From: a bacterium
GTDB taxonomy: Bacteria > Bacteroidota > Bacteroidia > NS11-12g > UBA955
Assembly: GCA_029945665.1 (NCBI GenBank)
Contig: JAQSCZ010000109.1
Coordinates: 17,886-81,885, forward strand
Length of the DNA: 64,000 nt
Direction: 5' to 3'
The number at the start of each line of letters is the position of its first letter. Position 1 is the stretch's first letter. Positions 11,101 to 20,014 of this stretch are shown in pieces. The position numbers and the translations under genes were made by a program. The notes beneath the pieces are model-generated. The model was given only the letters and a program-made list of their open reading frames with translations. It was not told where the DNA came from and searched no databases.

Positions 11101-14100
11101 ATCAAATTATTTATAACAAACCAAACTATTCAATAAAACCATCCATCCCTGTAAACTATGCTTCAAAAGATACAGCGGAATGGGAGATTAATTACACCAA
11201 CTCTTCTGCTACCTTTTCTTCTGTTAACAGTTGGTTCTCTCCTGATAATTCTGGCTCCATAAAAATTATAGACATACGCGATGTGGGTCCTGATACATCA
11301 TTAAAAAAAGTAAATGATATTTACAAAGCTGGCATTGTGCCGTTTGGTGTTTCAAGGAAATTTAAAGTTAAAGCCATTTACAATTCATGTAAAAAAGACA
11401 GTGTAATTTTATACTCTGGATGGAATTGCACAGACTACCCAAAAGACCTAAACACCTATACTTGTTCACCTGAAAAAACGGTATTGTACCTGGAACCTCA
11501 AAATACCCAATTTCAAGTAAGTATTAGCGATTCAATTACAACAGCCGACTTATGCGCACAATCACCTTATTATTATTTATTAGAAAACATTGGCGCAACC
11601 AATGCATACAATACCAAAGCACAACTAACATTGCCAGTTGGCATGCAAGTTGTTTCAGGCAAAAGCTATGTAAAACATCCTTCAAATGGCACATGGGCCG
11701 CATTACCAGCTCCTAAATTGGCAAGCGGCACAACCTATGAATGGGACTTGTCCACCTTAGTGAGTAGCTTGGCACAAGGATTCAAAGGCATCACTGATAT
11801 AACGCGCAATAAAATAGAAATTAAATTTTATGTAAAAACGGATTGTTATTATTCATCGGGCAACTACATAAGGGCTGGTGCAGCTGCCAACATTAAATGT
11901 GGCGACAAAGTTTTGGTTTTCCCTGCCATTAGCAACCCTCTCAATATAACAGGTGTAACCAAACCTTATTACTCCTTATTAAAAGTTAGTGCAGACACAA
12001 TTTTCCCTTGCGAAAAAGCAAGCAAGGTTCGCGTAAAAATAATTAATTTAGGTCCTAGTAAAACAGGTATCGAAGATAAATACCAGGCCATTTTATTAAG
12101 CGGTATGAATTACGATTCAACCTTGTATACTGCCATACGCAATGCACCCAATAATTCGCTTACAAAAACACGCAATATCAATGGTGCAACAGAGGTAGAG
12201 TTTAGCTTAAACAGTGGCATATCGCCCGGAGATAGTATAGAATTTGAAATGGGTTATACCAGCGACAATAGACTTTTAAGTTGTGGCACCGCCGACTTCT
12301 ACAGCCAAGCAGCTGTTAAACAAGAAGTAATTTGTGTAGCCGATAATTCTAAATGTAAAATCAATGTGGTAACAGGCAATTTATTATTGCGAATTCCTGT
12401 TGTGAAAGGCGAGCTTAGTGTTTCGAATATTAAAACAAGTTTACAAAGCATGAGTGCCGATTCAGAAACACTCAATGTCTCATACGTGTTAAAAAACATA
12501 GGCCAAAACATCGTAGCATCGAAAACAACCAAATTGGCTTTTTATTACGATAAAAATAATTCAGGAACAGTTGATCCTGGAGATTTTTTGGTAAAAAATT
12601 ACAGCATTAACAATGCCATAAAAAAAGGCGCAACTTTAAGTATAAATAGCAATATAACTATTAAAGCAGGATACTCATGTGCATTGTTCATGGTTATAGA
12701 CAGTTCTTCTTGTTCTTGTAGTTTCAATCAATATAGATTACCGATACCTGGTTTACAAAACGCCGGTAATGATCTTTCATTTTGCAGCAAGGCACCCAAT
12801 AGTTTGGGCATAACCAAAGTCAATGGTTTTACTTATACATGGCAGCCAGCCATCGATTTAAACAACGATACCTTGGCCCAACCCAGTATTGTTTTTGAAA
12901 ACATTGGAAATGCCAAAGTTACCAAACGATTTATTTTGACCACCAAACGCTTAACATGTTCGAGCCGCGACACGGTCTTTGCTACCATTTATCAGTTACC
13001 TAAAATAAAATTAATACAAAAAGACACCATGGTTTGTCGTGGCCAGAAAGTTACACTTAAAGCGGTGGCGAGCAATGGCACAGGACTTATTAAGACAATT
13101 TGGTATCCGAAATTGCAAGTAGTAGATAGTACCAAAGCCACAACAGTTAGTACCACCATTAATACCACACGTTATAAGATTACTATTTCCGATTCATTTA
13201 TTTGCAAGGCCAACGATTCACTTTTAATTACCACCAAGCCTTATCCAAAATCTAATTTTACATACCAATCGGTATGTTTTGGCGATACTGTATGGCTTAA
13301 AGATTCAAGTACAATAGCCCAAGACTCAATTTTATCAAACCGATGGACCAAAGGCAGCACGGATACGTTAAACACGAAATCATGGTTTGTATTGGTGCCA
13401 GCTTCGCTTACTACCAGTGTTAAATTAGTGTCCGAAAGTCCATTTAAATGCAAAGATACCATCGTCAAAACTGTTACTGTAAAACCAATACCTAAAGCCA
13501 ATTTTACACTTAAAAATATTTGCCTTTATGACAGTGCTAGTTTTATTAATACATCTTCCATTGCATCGGGTACTATTACAAATTACGACTGGCAATTTGG
13601 AGATTTAAAAACAGGAAGTGGCAAAGACCTAAAGCACAAGTATTCACAAGCCGATACTTGGAATGTAAAATTACAAATTAGAAGTTCATTCAATTGTACC
13701 GATACCATTACAAAAAGCATCACTGTTAACAATATACCAATCGCCAACTTTGGTGTGACGGATGTTTGCTATGGTGATAGCTCAAAGTTTGTCAATTTAA
13801 GTAGCATCACAAATGACTCGATAGTAAATTACGATTGGACCTTCGGTAACGGCGTGATTTCAGATAGCCTTCATCCTATAATTAAGTATACCAATGCGCT
13901 CACTTATACCGTGTCATTAAAAGTGAATTCAGCATTTGGCTGTAAAGACAGTGTAACTAAAACAACCACAGTGAACCCTTTGCCCCTGCCTAAAATTTTA
14001 ACAGACACCGTATGTGAAGGCCAAGTGAATACATTCACAGAAAAAACAAGCATAGCCAAAGGCAGTATAGCCAGTCGATTGTGGCGAATAAGCGATGGTG

Positions 14101-15479
14101 CTACTTCTACCAATGCAAATTTCTCTCATCAATTTTCTATGGGTGACACTTTTTATGTACAATATAAAGCAGTTTCCAACAAAGGTTGTATCGATTCAAC
14201 AACTGGCTTTGCGATGGCTCACCCTCGATTAAAACCCAACATTCAACAAACAAACAATTGCTTAGGGGATACCTCTTATTTCAGAGATTTAAGTACTGGA
14301 ATAAATACAACAATTGCTACTTGGAAATGGAATCTTGGTCTTGTAGATTCATCAAGTATACAACATCCGCAATTGGTATTTACTGCACCTGGAACTTACA
14401 ACATCCGTTTAAAAATAAGCAGTTCAGATGGCTGTGTCTATGACACCTTTGGTTCACAAACCATTTATCCATTGCCTGTGATGGGCATTGCGAATACGAA
14501 TATTTGCAGGGATAATCAGTTCGATTTTCAAGCAAATAATAATATTATGAGTGGTACTATCGATTCACTATTGTGGAATTTTGATGACGGTACTTTTAGT
14601 AATCAAGCCATCATAAAACATGTGTTCCCTAAAGCTGGTGCATACAATGTAAAAATTATTGGCATTAGTAATTTTGGATGCAAGGATTCAGTTACGCAGC
14701 TTATTAATAGCTATCCGCCAGTAATAGTTGCATTCAAAAGTGATAGTTTATGCGCTGGAATCCCAACCCAATTTACAGATTTATGCAATGCTCCCAATGC
14801 CACAATTACCCAATACAATTGGGACATGGGCGACAATAGAACAGAATCAATAGCGAATCCTCTGCACTTATACAGTCAAGCTGGTTTATACAAAGTAAAT
14901 TTAGAAATTACCACCAGTTATAATTGCAGTTACGACACTTTTGGTTATACCCGCATATATCCAGTGCCCACTTCTATTTTCCGAACCAATCCGAATGAAG
15001 TCTTAATAACCAATCCTGTGATTCAATTTAGAGATTCGAGTATAGGGGCCGATTCAATTCGCTATTACATGGGTGATGGTAATTATAGATCTTCACCATT
15101 ATTTAAATATAACTATCCAGACAGTGGTGTATTTAGAGTAAAGCATTGGGCCACCAATCGCTTTGGTTGCATTGATTCGAGTGAGAAAGACATTGTGGTG
15201 CAGTTTACTTTAACGTTTTACTTACCAACGGCATTCACCCCTAATGACAACGACATTAATGAAACCTTAAAACCCGATGGTATAGGCATAGCCAAATACG
15301 AAATGAATGTATTCAACCGCTGGGGTGAGCTTATATACAAGACCCAAGACAGCAAGCCATGGGATGGCAAATATCAAAATGAATTCGTGCAAGATGGTAT
15401 TTACACAGTTGTTTACAAGGTCTATGATTATAAAGGCTTTATTTACCACTACAAAAACTTGGTAACTTTAATTCGATAA
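8175..15479 (+). CDS. Giant secreted PKD-domain protein with T9SS type B (gliding-motility-associated) C-terminal sorting domain
   Basis: Signal-peptide-like N-terminus, repeated PKD-like units (NYDWQFGD, NYDWTFGNG, YNWDMGDN), C-terminus LPTAFTPNDNDINETLKPDGIGIAKYEMNVFNRWGELIY...WDGKY. Confidence 0.92.
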   Translation: MYVCFLLSRLKYEKIKLTSLLLFLIMVISSELSGQGNKLSIQITPPKNISICGLNDTATIQVYNISVGTISGIAVTLNLPPGTFYIKGTVNGTGIAESNISNLNQPVFSAPNLSIASNFYFRVSLTTACGLYNYISGNNSPTINSRIDYSGNYDVGSSLPFSAKVPSILISSITNQSYTGNVGDVFARNITIGNYGKGPLRSLTLRRINGKDLKTFAVNKGTNKFSGDTITTVFGTADFKKIGNLDTFLDQNETIVLTDTSRVIACKYLTTNYELYWGCQGSSCQIVKNSGIVLMSALSPNIVTLPTPAYPVCYYNQINNQLLRITNNGQKPAFNTRVAIDQGYFYNLSSLDTNGLQIKKGWKGTWTKPIIDSFGLNYASGVHVCLGSNPIGSFRIKLGTINPKDTFYISFKNFTCQPTSCNNFYYTNSWMYSTEYYDQCNNKQYIPMVWAKYYDYTGAVASAFTPTDLVDKQKGEFRHLFTYFYTLNLDATAAYEFSLILPKGLSHSLNKNEFYFNNANLTSTWKPDSMRMSGDTVTGYFSKKPFDLANAELIYYLTADCSVAGSNGNKNIQLNIRYLTSKSCTSKEWINLYCYTMSIKIHCINSCAQGMKFNYFSVQRTSYGAPDNNNDGAADGTGKIDLLKIREERAMVGDTIEAYYIGKVLRPKGTAVSWKYLYVESNIVYGSLLDVVSADVVVYRSGTKKIMSCNTVKYKKTVTGVNALFKFDLSVDSVAHCVASGFDYKNTDSVRLLVKYKLTNNIGLYSYTTQFANSFYTSDISKPTQAKNKFQCDTFSGQLILTGYQFLNCCPDNYVINSCSPINISQSFYLGIGSNSAYAGNNYFPFEYRNFARLKEIVMDLPAGFKLNSLQLGQYRTTGSNAYVLETKDSVKWVYKNGKYSFETSKYYKDSAKGKFGLSDDAFQGYLYANITPSCELPPGVYQPIKYDFIFEKRGTLGSGYDTVNSATSPNYYGNDQIIYNKPNYSIKPSIPVNYASKDTAEWEINYTNSSATFSSVNSWFSPDNSGSIKIIDIRDVGPDTSLKKVNDIYKAGIVPFGVSRKFKVKAIYNSCKKDSVILYSGWNCTDYPKDLNTYTCSPEKTVLYLEPQNTQFQVSISDSITTADLCAQSPYYYLLENIGATNAYNTKAQLTLPVGMQVVSGKSYVKHPSNGTWAALPAPKLASGTTYEWDLSTLVSSLAQGFKGITDITRNKIEIKFYVKTDCYYSSGNYIRAGAAANIKCGDKVLVFPAISNPLNITGVTKPYYSLLKVSADTIFPCEKASKVRVKIINLGPSKTGIEDKYQAILLSGMNYDSTLYTAIRNAPNNSLTKTRNINGATEVEFSLNSGISPGDSIEFEMGYTSDNRLLSCGTADFYSQAAVKQEVICVADNSKCKINVVTGNLLLRIPVVKGELSVSNIKTSLQSMSADSETLNVSYVLKNIGQNIVASKTTKLAFYYDKNNSGTVDPGDFLVKNYSINNAIKKGATLSINSNITIKAGYSCALFMVIDSSSCSCSFNQYRLPIPGLQNAGNDLSFCSKAPNSLGITKVNGFTYTWQPAIDLNNDTLAQPSIVFENIGNAKVTKRFILTTKRLTCSSRDTVFATIYQLPKIKLIQKDTMVCRGQKVTLKAVASNGTGLIKTIWYPKLQVVDSTKATTVSTTINTTRYKITISDSFICKANDSLLITTKPYPKSNFTYQSVCFGDTVWLKDSSTIAQDSILSNRWTKGSTDTLNTKSWFVLVPASLTTSVKLVSESPFKCKDTIVKTVTVKPIPKANFTLKNICLYDSASFINTSSIASGTITNYDWQFGDLKTGSGKDLKHKYSQADTWNVKLQIRSSFNCTDTITKSITVNNIPIANFGVTDVCYGDSSKFVNLSSITNDSIVNYDWTFGNGVISDSLHPIIKYTNALTYTVSLKVNSAFGCKDSVTKTTTVNPLPLPKILTDTVCEGQVNTFTEKTSIAKGSIASRLWRISDGATSTNANFSHQFSMGDTFYVQYKAVSNKGCIDSTTGFAMAHPRLKPNIQQTNNCLGDTSYFRDLSTGINTTIATWKWNLGLVDSSSIQHPQLVFTAPGTYNIRLKISSSDGCVYDTFGSQTIYPLPVMGIANTNICRDNQFDFQANNNIMSGTIDSLLWNFDDGTFSNQAIIKHVFPKAGAYNVKIIGISNFGCKDSVTQLINSYPPVIVAFKSDSLCAGIPTQFTDLCNAPNATITQYNWDMGDNRTESIANPLHLYSQAGLYKVNLEITTSYNCSYDTFGYTRIYPVPTSIFRTNPNEVLITNPVIQFRDSSIGADSIRYYMGDGNYRSSPLFKYNYPDSGVFRVKHWATNRFGCIDSSEKDIVVQFTLTFYLPTAFTPNDNDINETLKPDGIGIAKYEMNVFNRWGELIYKTQDSKPWDGKYQNEFVQDGIYTVVYKVYDYKGFIYHYKNLVTLIR

Positions 15480-15511
15480 CCGCATTTAAATTTAAAAATA
15501 TTTTTTAAACC

Positions 15512-16246
15512 ATGTCTTATAAAATTCAACTATTGGCTTTTTTTTTATTGGTATCTTCAATTTCATTTGCCAAGGTTTATGAAACAAAAAGTAGCGGCGC
15601 TTACACCGATTCATTTACATGGATGAACAACGAAGCACCTCCTTTACAATGTCATGATACCCTTATTATTAAAAATTTTGTTGAACTAAGAAATAACTTA
15701 ATTCTAAACAGTGGTGCTTATTTAAAAATAGATAGCATAGGCCGATTGTGCGGCCATCACACCACTTTGGTAGCGAGCAAAGCATATCTCCTATGTCTAG
15801 GCGTATTGCAATTAGATTCTTTGCAAGTATTTGGAGGCGTTGTAGATATAAAAGGCAAGGGCCAGGGCGTATTTACAGAATCTGTTATTTTAAAAGTGGG
15901 TGGTGCAAAAATGACTGTAAGTCAAGGTGGAAGAATGGCCGTAGGATCATGGTTTGAATGTAGAAATCCACAGCAAGATTCCAAAATTGATAGGTTAACT
16001 AAGTCGGCCCTATTCTCATTTTACCCAAATCCTGTAAGTGAGAATGCCCATTTTACATTTAAGAATTCAGACTTAAACCAAGTGCTTTGCATTCGCGATA
16101 TCAATGGCAGGCTCGTATATCAAACAGCAATTGAGGCGCCTGTGGTATGGCTAAATTTTGCGGAATTTAAAAATGGTATATACTTCGCGCAACTTGTTTC
16201 AAATTTTCAAATATTAGAAAGCAAGGTCTTCCTTATTTCGCACTAA
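15512..16246 (+). CDS. Secreted protein with T9SS type A C-terminal sorting domain
   Basis: Signal peptide; C-terminus FYPNPVSENAHFTF...IRDINGRLVYQ...FKNGIYFAQLV. Confidence 0.8.
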   Translation: MSYKIQLLAFFLLVSSISFAKVYETKSSGAYTDSFTWMNNEAPPLQCHDTLIIKNFVELRNNLILNSGAYLKIDSIGRLCGHHTTLVASKAYLLCLGVLQLDSLQVFGGVVDIKGKGQGVFTESVILKVGGAKMTVSQGGRMAVGSWFECRNPQQDSKIDRLTKSALFSFYPNPVSENAHFTFKNSDLNQVLCIRDINGRLVYQTAIEAPVVWLNFAEFKNGIYFAQLVSNFQILESKVFLISH

Positions 16247-17142
16247 TAGTAAAATGGGCGAAATCGAAAATGATTAATTCGGTTGTATTCCAATGCAGGG
16301 AAAGGAATTTTCAAAACATTTAACTGTGTTAAAATTGACTTTAAAACCTTGTGCTTGGTTTTAATTTTACTCAAATCTATATCCAGTGAAAACAGCCATT
16401 GCCGATATCGATCGAGCTGTGGCACAAATTTATAGTTGTAGTAATTGTAATTTTTAAATTCACTTAACATTCCATTCGCGCTATAGCCAACGGCTATATT
16501 TAACCAATCCGGCAATTTTTTAATTCCCGTTATTTTGCGGGCATTGGCCGACAACCAATACGTATGCCCATTGTAATCCATAAAAAAACTCTCGAGCGGC
16601 GAAGCGCCAAGTCCTTGCGGATTAAATTTCGGGTAGGATGAAGCTGCATACGAAAATTTCATTTTAATTATTTGATCATCCCACACCGCTTGTTGTAAGG
16701 TAAATAAAGTACTTCCAAAAGTATTGGCAATCATATCTCCAGGCGAGAATCCATAACCGTCATACAGTCCGTCAAAAATCTCAATTGGAGTTTGTAAAAC
16801 AAGTCCGAGCGGACCACCATAAATCAAAGCTTTTTTTCTATTAACGCCGGCCCATCGCAAGGCTTGATATCCGATACGGCTGTAATGGTAAGCACCAAAT
16901 GCATGGCCACATTTATCGATTTGCAAATAGCCTTTGTTATCGTTGTAAAAATGAAAGGGAGCCCGCTGATGATCCTTGTACCAAACATATTGCAGGTAGG
17001 CGTTGCCTGTCAAATAAAATCCAGATTCCAAAGCAACAACGGTTCTAAGTCTGCGTTTATTAAGGGTATCTAATTGTTGGGCATGCAATAATTGAAGACT
17101 GCCCAGTATAAAAAAAAGACACAATAGTTTTACTTTACACAT
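16243..17142 (-). CDS. DUF2279 family protein
   Basis: DKCGHAFGAYHYSRIGYQALRWAGV...GPLGLVLQTPIEIFDGLYDGYGFSPGDMIANTFG; start chosen at MCKVKLLCLFF, which gives a signal peptide. Confidence 0.75.
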   Translation of the reverse strand: MCKVKLLCLFFILGSLQLLHAQQLDTLNKRRLRTVVALESGFYLTGNAYLQYVWYKDHQRAPFHFYNDNKGYLQIDKCGHAFGAYHYSRIGYQALRWAGVNRKKALIYGGPLGLVLQTPIEIFDGLYDGYGFSPGDMIANTFGSTLFTLQQAVWDDQIIKMKFSYAASSYPKFNPQGLGASPLESFFMDYNGHTYWLSANARKITGIKKLPDWLNIAVGYSANGMLSEFKNYNYYNYKFVPQLDRYRQWLFSLDIDLSKIKTKHKVLKSILTQLNVLKIPFPALEYNRINHFRFRPFYY

Positions 17143-17189
17143 AAAAAAGAGGTAAAGCAAATATAAGAAATGCTTAAGAGAAAAACACC

Positions 17190-18290
17190 CTACACATTGA
17201 AACGGAAGTGCATACAATCGCCATCTTTAACGACGTATTCTTTGCCTTCGACACCCAATTTACCGGCTTCTTTTATGGCAACTTCGGTTTTGTATTGCAC
17301 ATAATCGTTGTATTTAATAACCTCGGCACGGATAAATCCTTTTTCAAAATCGGAGTGAATAACAGCGGCTGCTTGAGGAGCTTTCATACCATCTGTAATG
17401 GTCCAAGCACGCACTTCCTTTTCGCCAACGGTAAAGTAGGTAATGTAATTTAATATGCGGTAAGCCGCTTTGATTAATTTAGCAACACCACTTTCTTGCA
17501 AACCGAGATCCTCTAAGAAAACAGCGCGTTCTTCAGCATCTTCTAATTCGGCAATATCAGCTTCGGCGGCAGCACTAATAATAAGCACTTCGGCACCTTC
17601 GCCTGCAGCCATGTTTCTGATATCTTTTACCCACTGATTATCTGATTTCAAGCCGGCTTCGTCTACATTGCAAACGTATAGTACAGGCTTAGCTGTTAGT
17701 AAATTAAGATCTGCTGTTAATTCTAATTGTTCTTCTGTCAAACCTTCCATGGTTCTTGCGTTCAAACCTTTTTCAAGATGTGACTTATATTTTTCGCAAG
17801 CATCCATTATTTTGGAGGCTTCTTTATCGCCAGCTTTGGCTTGTTTTTGCACTTTATTTAACCTGGCTTCTATCGCTTCCAAATCTTTTAATTGCAACTC
17901 AGTATCTATTATTTCTTTGTCGCGTATTGGGTTAACAGAACCATCAACGTGAATTATATTGTCATTTTCGAAACAACGCAATACGTGAATAATGGCGTTG
18001 GTACTTTTAATATTACCTAAAAATTGGTTGCCTAATCCTTCGCCTTTACTAGCGCCTTTAACCAAACCAGCAATATCTACTATTTCTACAGTAGCTGGTA
18101 CAATATTTTGTGGCTTTGCTATTTCAGTTAATTTCTGAAGACGTTCGTCGGGCACTGTAATAACACCAATATTAGGTTCAATGGTACAAAAAGGAAAATT
18201 CGCCGCTTGTGCTTTGGCATTGCTAAGACAATTAAATAAGGTAGATTTTCCAACATTCGGCAAACCAACGATTCCACACTGTAAAGACAT
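17190..18290 (-). CDS. ychF: Redox-regulated ATPase YchF
   Basis: MSLQCGIVGLPNVGKSTLFNCLSNAKAQAANFPFCTIEPN; C-terminal TGS-like EYVVKDGDCMHFRFNV. Confidence 0.97.
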   Translation of the reverse strand: MSLQCGIVGLPNVGKSTLFNCLSNAKAQAANFPFCTIEPNIGVITVPDERLQKLTEIAKPQNIVPATVEIVDIAGLVKGASKGEGLGNQFLGNIKSTNAIIHVLRCFENDNIIHVDGSVNPIRDKEIIDTELQLKDLEAIEARLNKVQKQAKAGDKEASKIMDACEKYKSHLEKGLNARTMEGLTEEQLELTADLNLLTAKPVLYVCNVDEAGLKSDNQWVKDIRNMAAGEGAEVLIISAAAEADIAELEDAEERAVFLEDLGLQESGVAKLIKAAYRILNYITYFTVGEKEVRAWTITDGMKAPQAAAVIHSDFEKGFIRAEVIKYNDYVQYKTEVAIKEAGKLGVEGKEYVVKDGDCMHFRFNV

Positions 18291-18395
18291 AAATTATTTT
18301 TTGATTTTTAATTTTTGATTTTTGATTGATAGCTGCAATAAATTTTTATAAATATTACTTTTAATATTTCTGCAGCATATTTTAATAAGGTAAAA

Positions 18396-19784
18396 CTAGC
18401 TCTTTGCTATTTCACCAATATCCTTAATAATTTTCATTGTTAAGTTTCTAGCGGTTGTATCCGATTTACTTTCTGCGTAAATACGAATGATAGGTTCGGT
18501 ATTGGATTTTCTTAAATGCACCCAATCTTCATCAAAATCTATACGCACACCGTCCACTGTATTAATATCAAATTTCTTATACTTCTCTTTTATTTTTTCA
18601 AGCACATCATCCGCATCAATATCTGGGGTTAGCTCTACTTTATTTTTGGAAATAATATAATTAGGAAAACTAGCCCTCATTGCGCTGCAACCTTTACCAG
18701 ACTTAGCCAAAGAAGATAAAAACAAGGCAATACCAACCATGGCATCTCTTCCATAATGTAATTCTGGATAAATAATACCACCATTGCCTTCACCACCGAT
18801 AATGGCTTTGGTTTCTTTCATTTTTTCAACTACATTTACCTCTCCTACTGCACTGGCACTGTATTTACCACCATGCTTTTCGGTGATATCTTTCAAGGCT
18901 TTGGTAGAGGATAAATTTGAAACTGTATTTCCTTTTTTGTTATTTTTTAAAATATAATCCGCAACAGCTACCAGGGTATATTCTTCTCCAAACATTTCAC
19001 CATCTTCGCAAACCAATGCCAAGCGATCCACATCTGGGTCAACGCAAATGCCTAGATTAGCCCTTTCACTCTTTACATTTGAAGACAATTGCGATAAATG
19101 TTCAGGCAAAGGCTCAGGATTGTGGGCAAAATTACCTGTCGGCTCGCAATTTAGTTCAACAATATTTTCAACCCCTAAGGCTCTTAATAGCATCGGCACT
19201 GCAATACCACCAGTTGAGTTTACGGCATCTACAACAATTTTATATTTCTTTTCAGTTATTGCTTCAACATCTACCAATGGCAATTTTAAAATCTCATCAA
19301 TGTGTTTTTTGATGTAATCATTATCGTTCGTAAGACTACCCAAAGTATTGACTTCAGCATAAGAAAAATCATTGGCATCTGCTAACTCTAACACCTTCTC
19401 TGCCTCTTTTGCAGAAATAAATTCCCCTTTGTGATTCAGTAACTTTAAGGCATTCCATTGTTTAGGATTGTGGCTCGCTGTAAAAATGATGCCACCAGCA
19501 GCCTTTTCCATCATTACAGCCATTTCAACTGTAGGTGTGGTGGATAAGCCAAGATCTAAAACATCAAGTCCCATGGCCATTAGCGTAGAGGACACAATAT
19601 CGGATACAATTTTGCCTGAAATTCTGGCATCACGGCCGATTACTATCAGTTTACCCTTTTTAGTAGCTATCACCCACTCGCCATAGGCCGATGAGAATTT
19701 TACGATATCTACAGGGGTTAGGTTATCACTTGGTTTACCACCAATTGTTCCTCTAAAGCCTGATATTGATTTGATTAGTGTCAT
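18396..19784 (-). CDS. glmM: Phosphoglucosamine mutase / phosphohexomutase
   Basis: SGFRGTIGGKPSDNLTP, active site TASHNPKQWNALK, DPDVDRLAL, GEGNGG; internal Met start. Confidence 0.92.
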   Translation of the reverse strand: MTLIKSISGFRGTIGGKPSDNLTPVDIVKFSSAYGEWVIATKKGKLIVIGRDARISGKIVSDIVSSTLMAMGLDVLDLGLSTTPTVEMAVMMEKAAGGIIFTASHNPKQWNALKLLNHKGEFISAKEAEKVLELADANDFSYAEVNTLGSLTNDNDYIKKHIDEILKLPLVDVEAITEKKYKIVVDAVNSTGGIAVPMLLRALGVENIVELNCEPTGNFAHNPEPLPEHLSQLSSNVKSERANLGICVDPDVDRLALVCEDGEMFGEEYTLVAVADYILKNNKKGNTVSNLSSTKALKDITEKHGGKYSASAVGEVNVVEKMKETKAIIGGEGNGGIIYPELHYGRDAMVGIALFLSSLAKSGKGCSAMRASFPNYIISKNKVELTPDIDADDVLEKIKEKYKKFDINTVDGVRIDFDEDWVHLRKSNTEPIIRIYAESKSDTTARNLTMKIIKDIGEIAKS

Positions 19785-20014
19785 AGTTTGAGAAAAAAGA
19801 GTGCAAAAATACTCATTTTTTATCAATAATCACCATAGTTTCTTAACATTAATTAACGAAAAAAAATAACCCTATTAAATCGACCCAAATGCTAGTGTTT
19901 ACGGCATTCTTTTAACTATCTACCGGTTGGTGAAAATTACAAAAACTTAGAGGTATCTAGGCCATTTTCATTAAAAAAATCGCAAACGGATGCATGTTAA
20001 ACTGAAAAGCTTGA

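Noticed and set aside
18298-18340. tttttgatt-type short repeats upstream of ychF
   Set aside because: Low-complexity AT-rich intergenic sequence; no defined unit or flanking structure.
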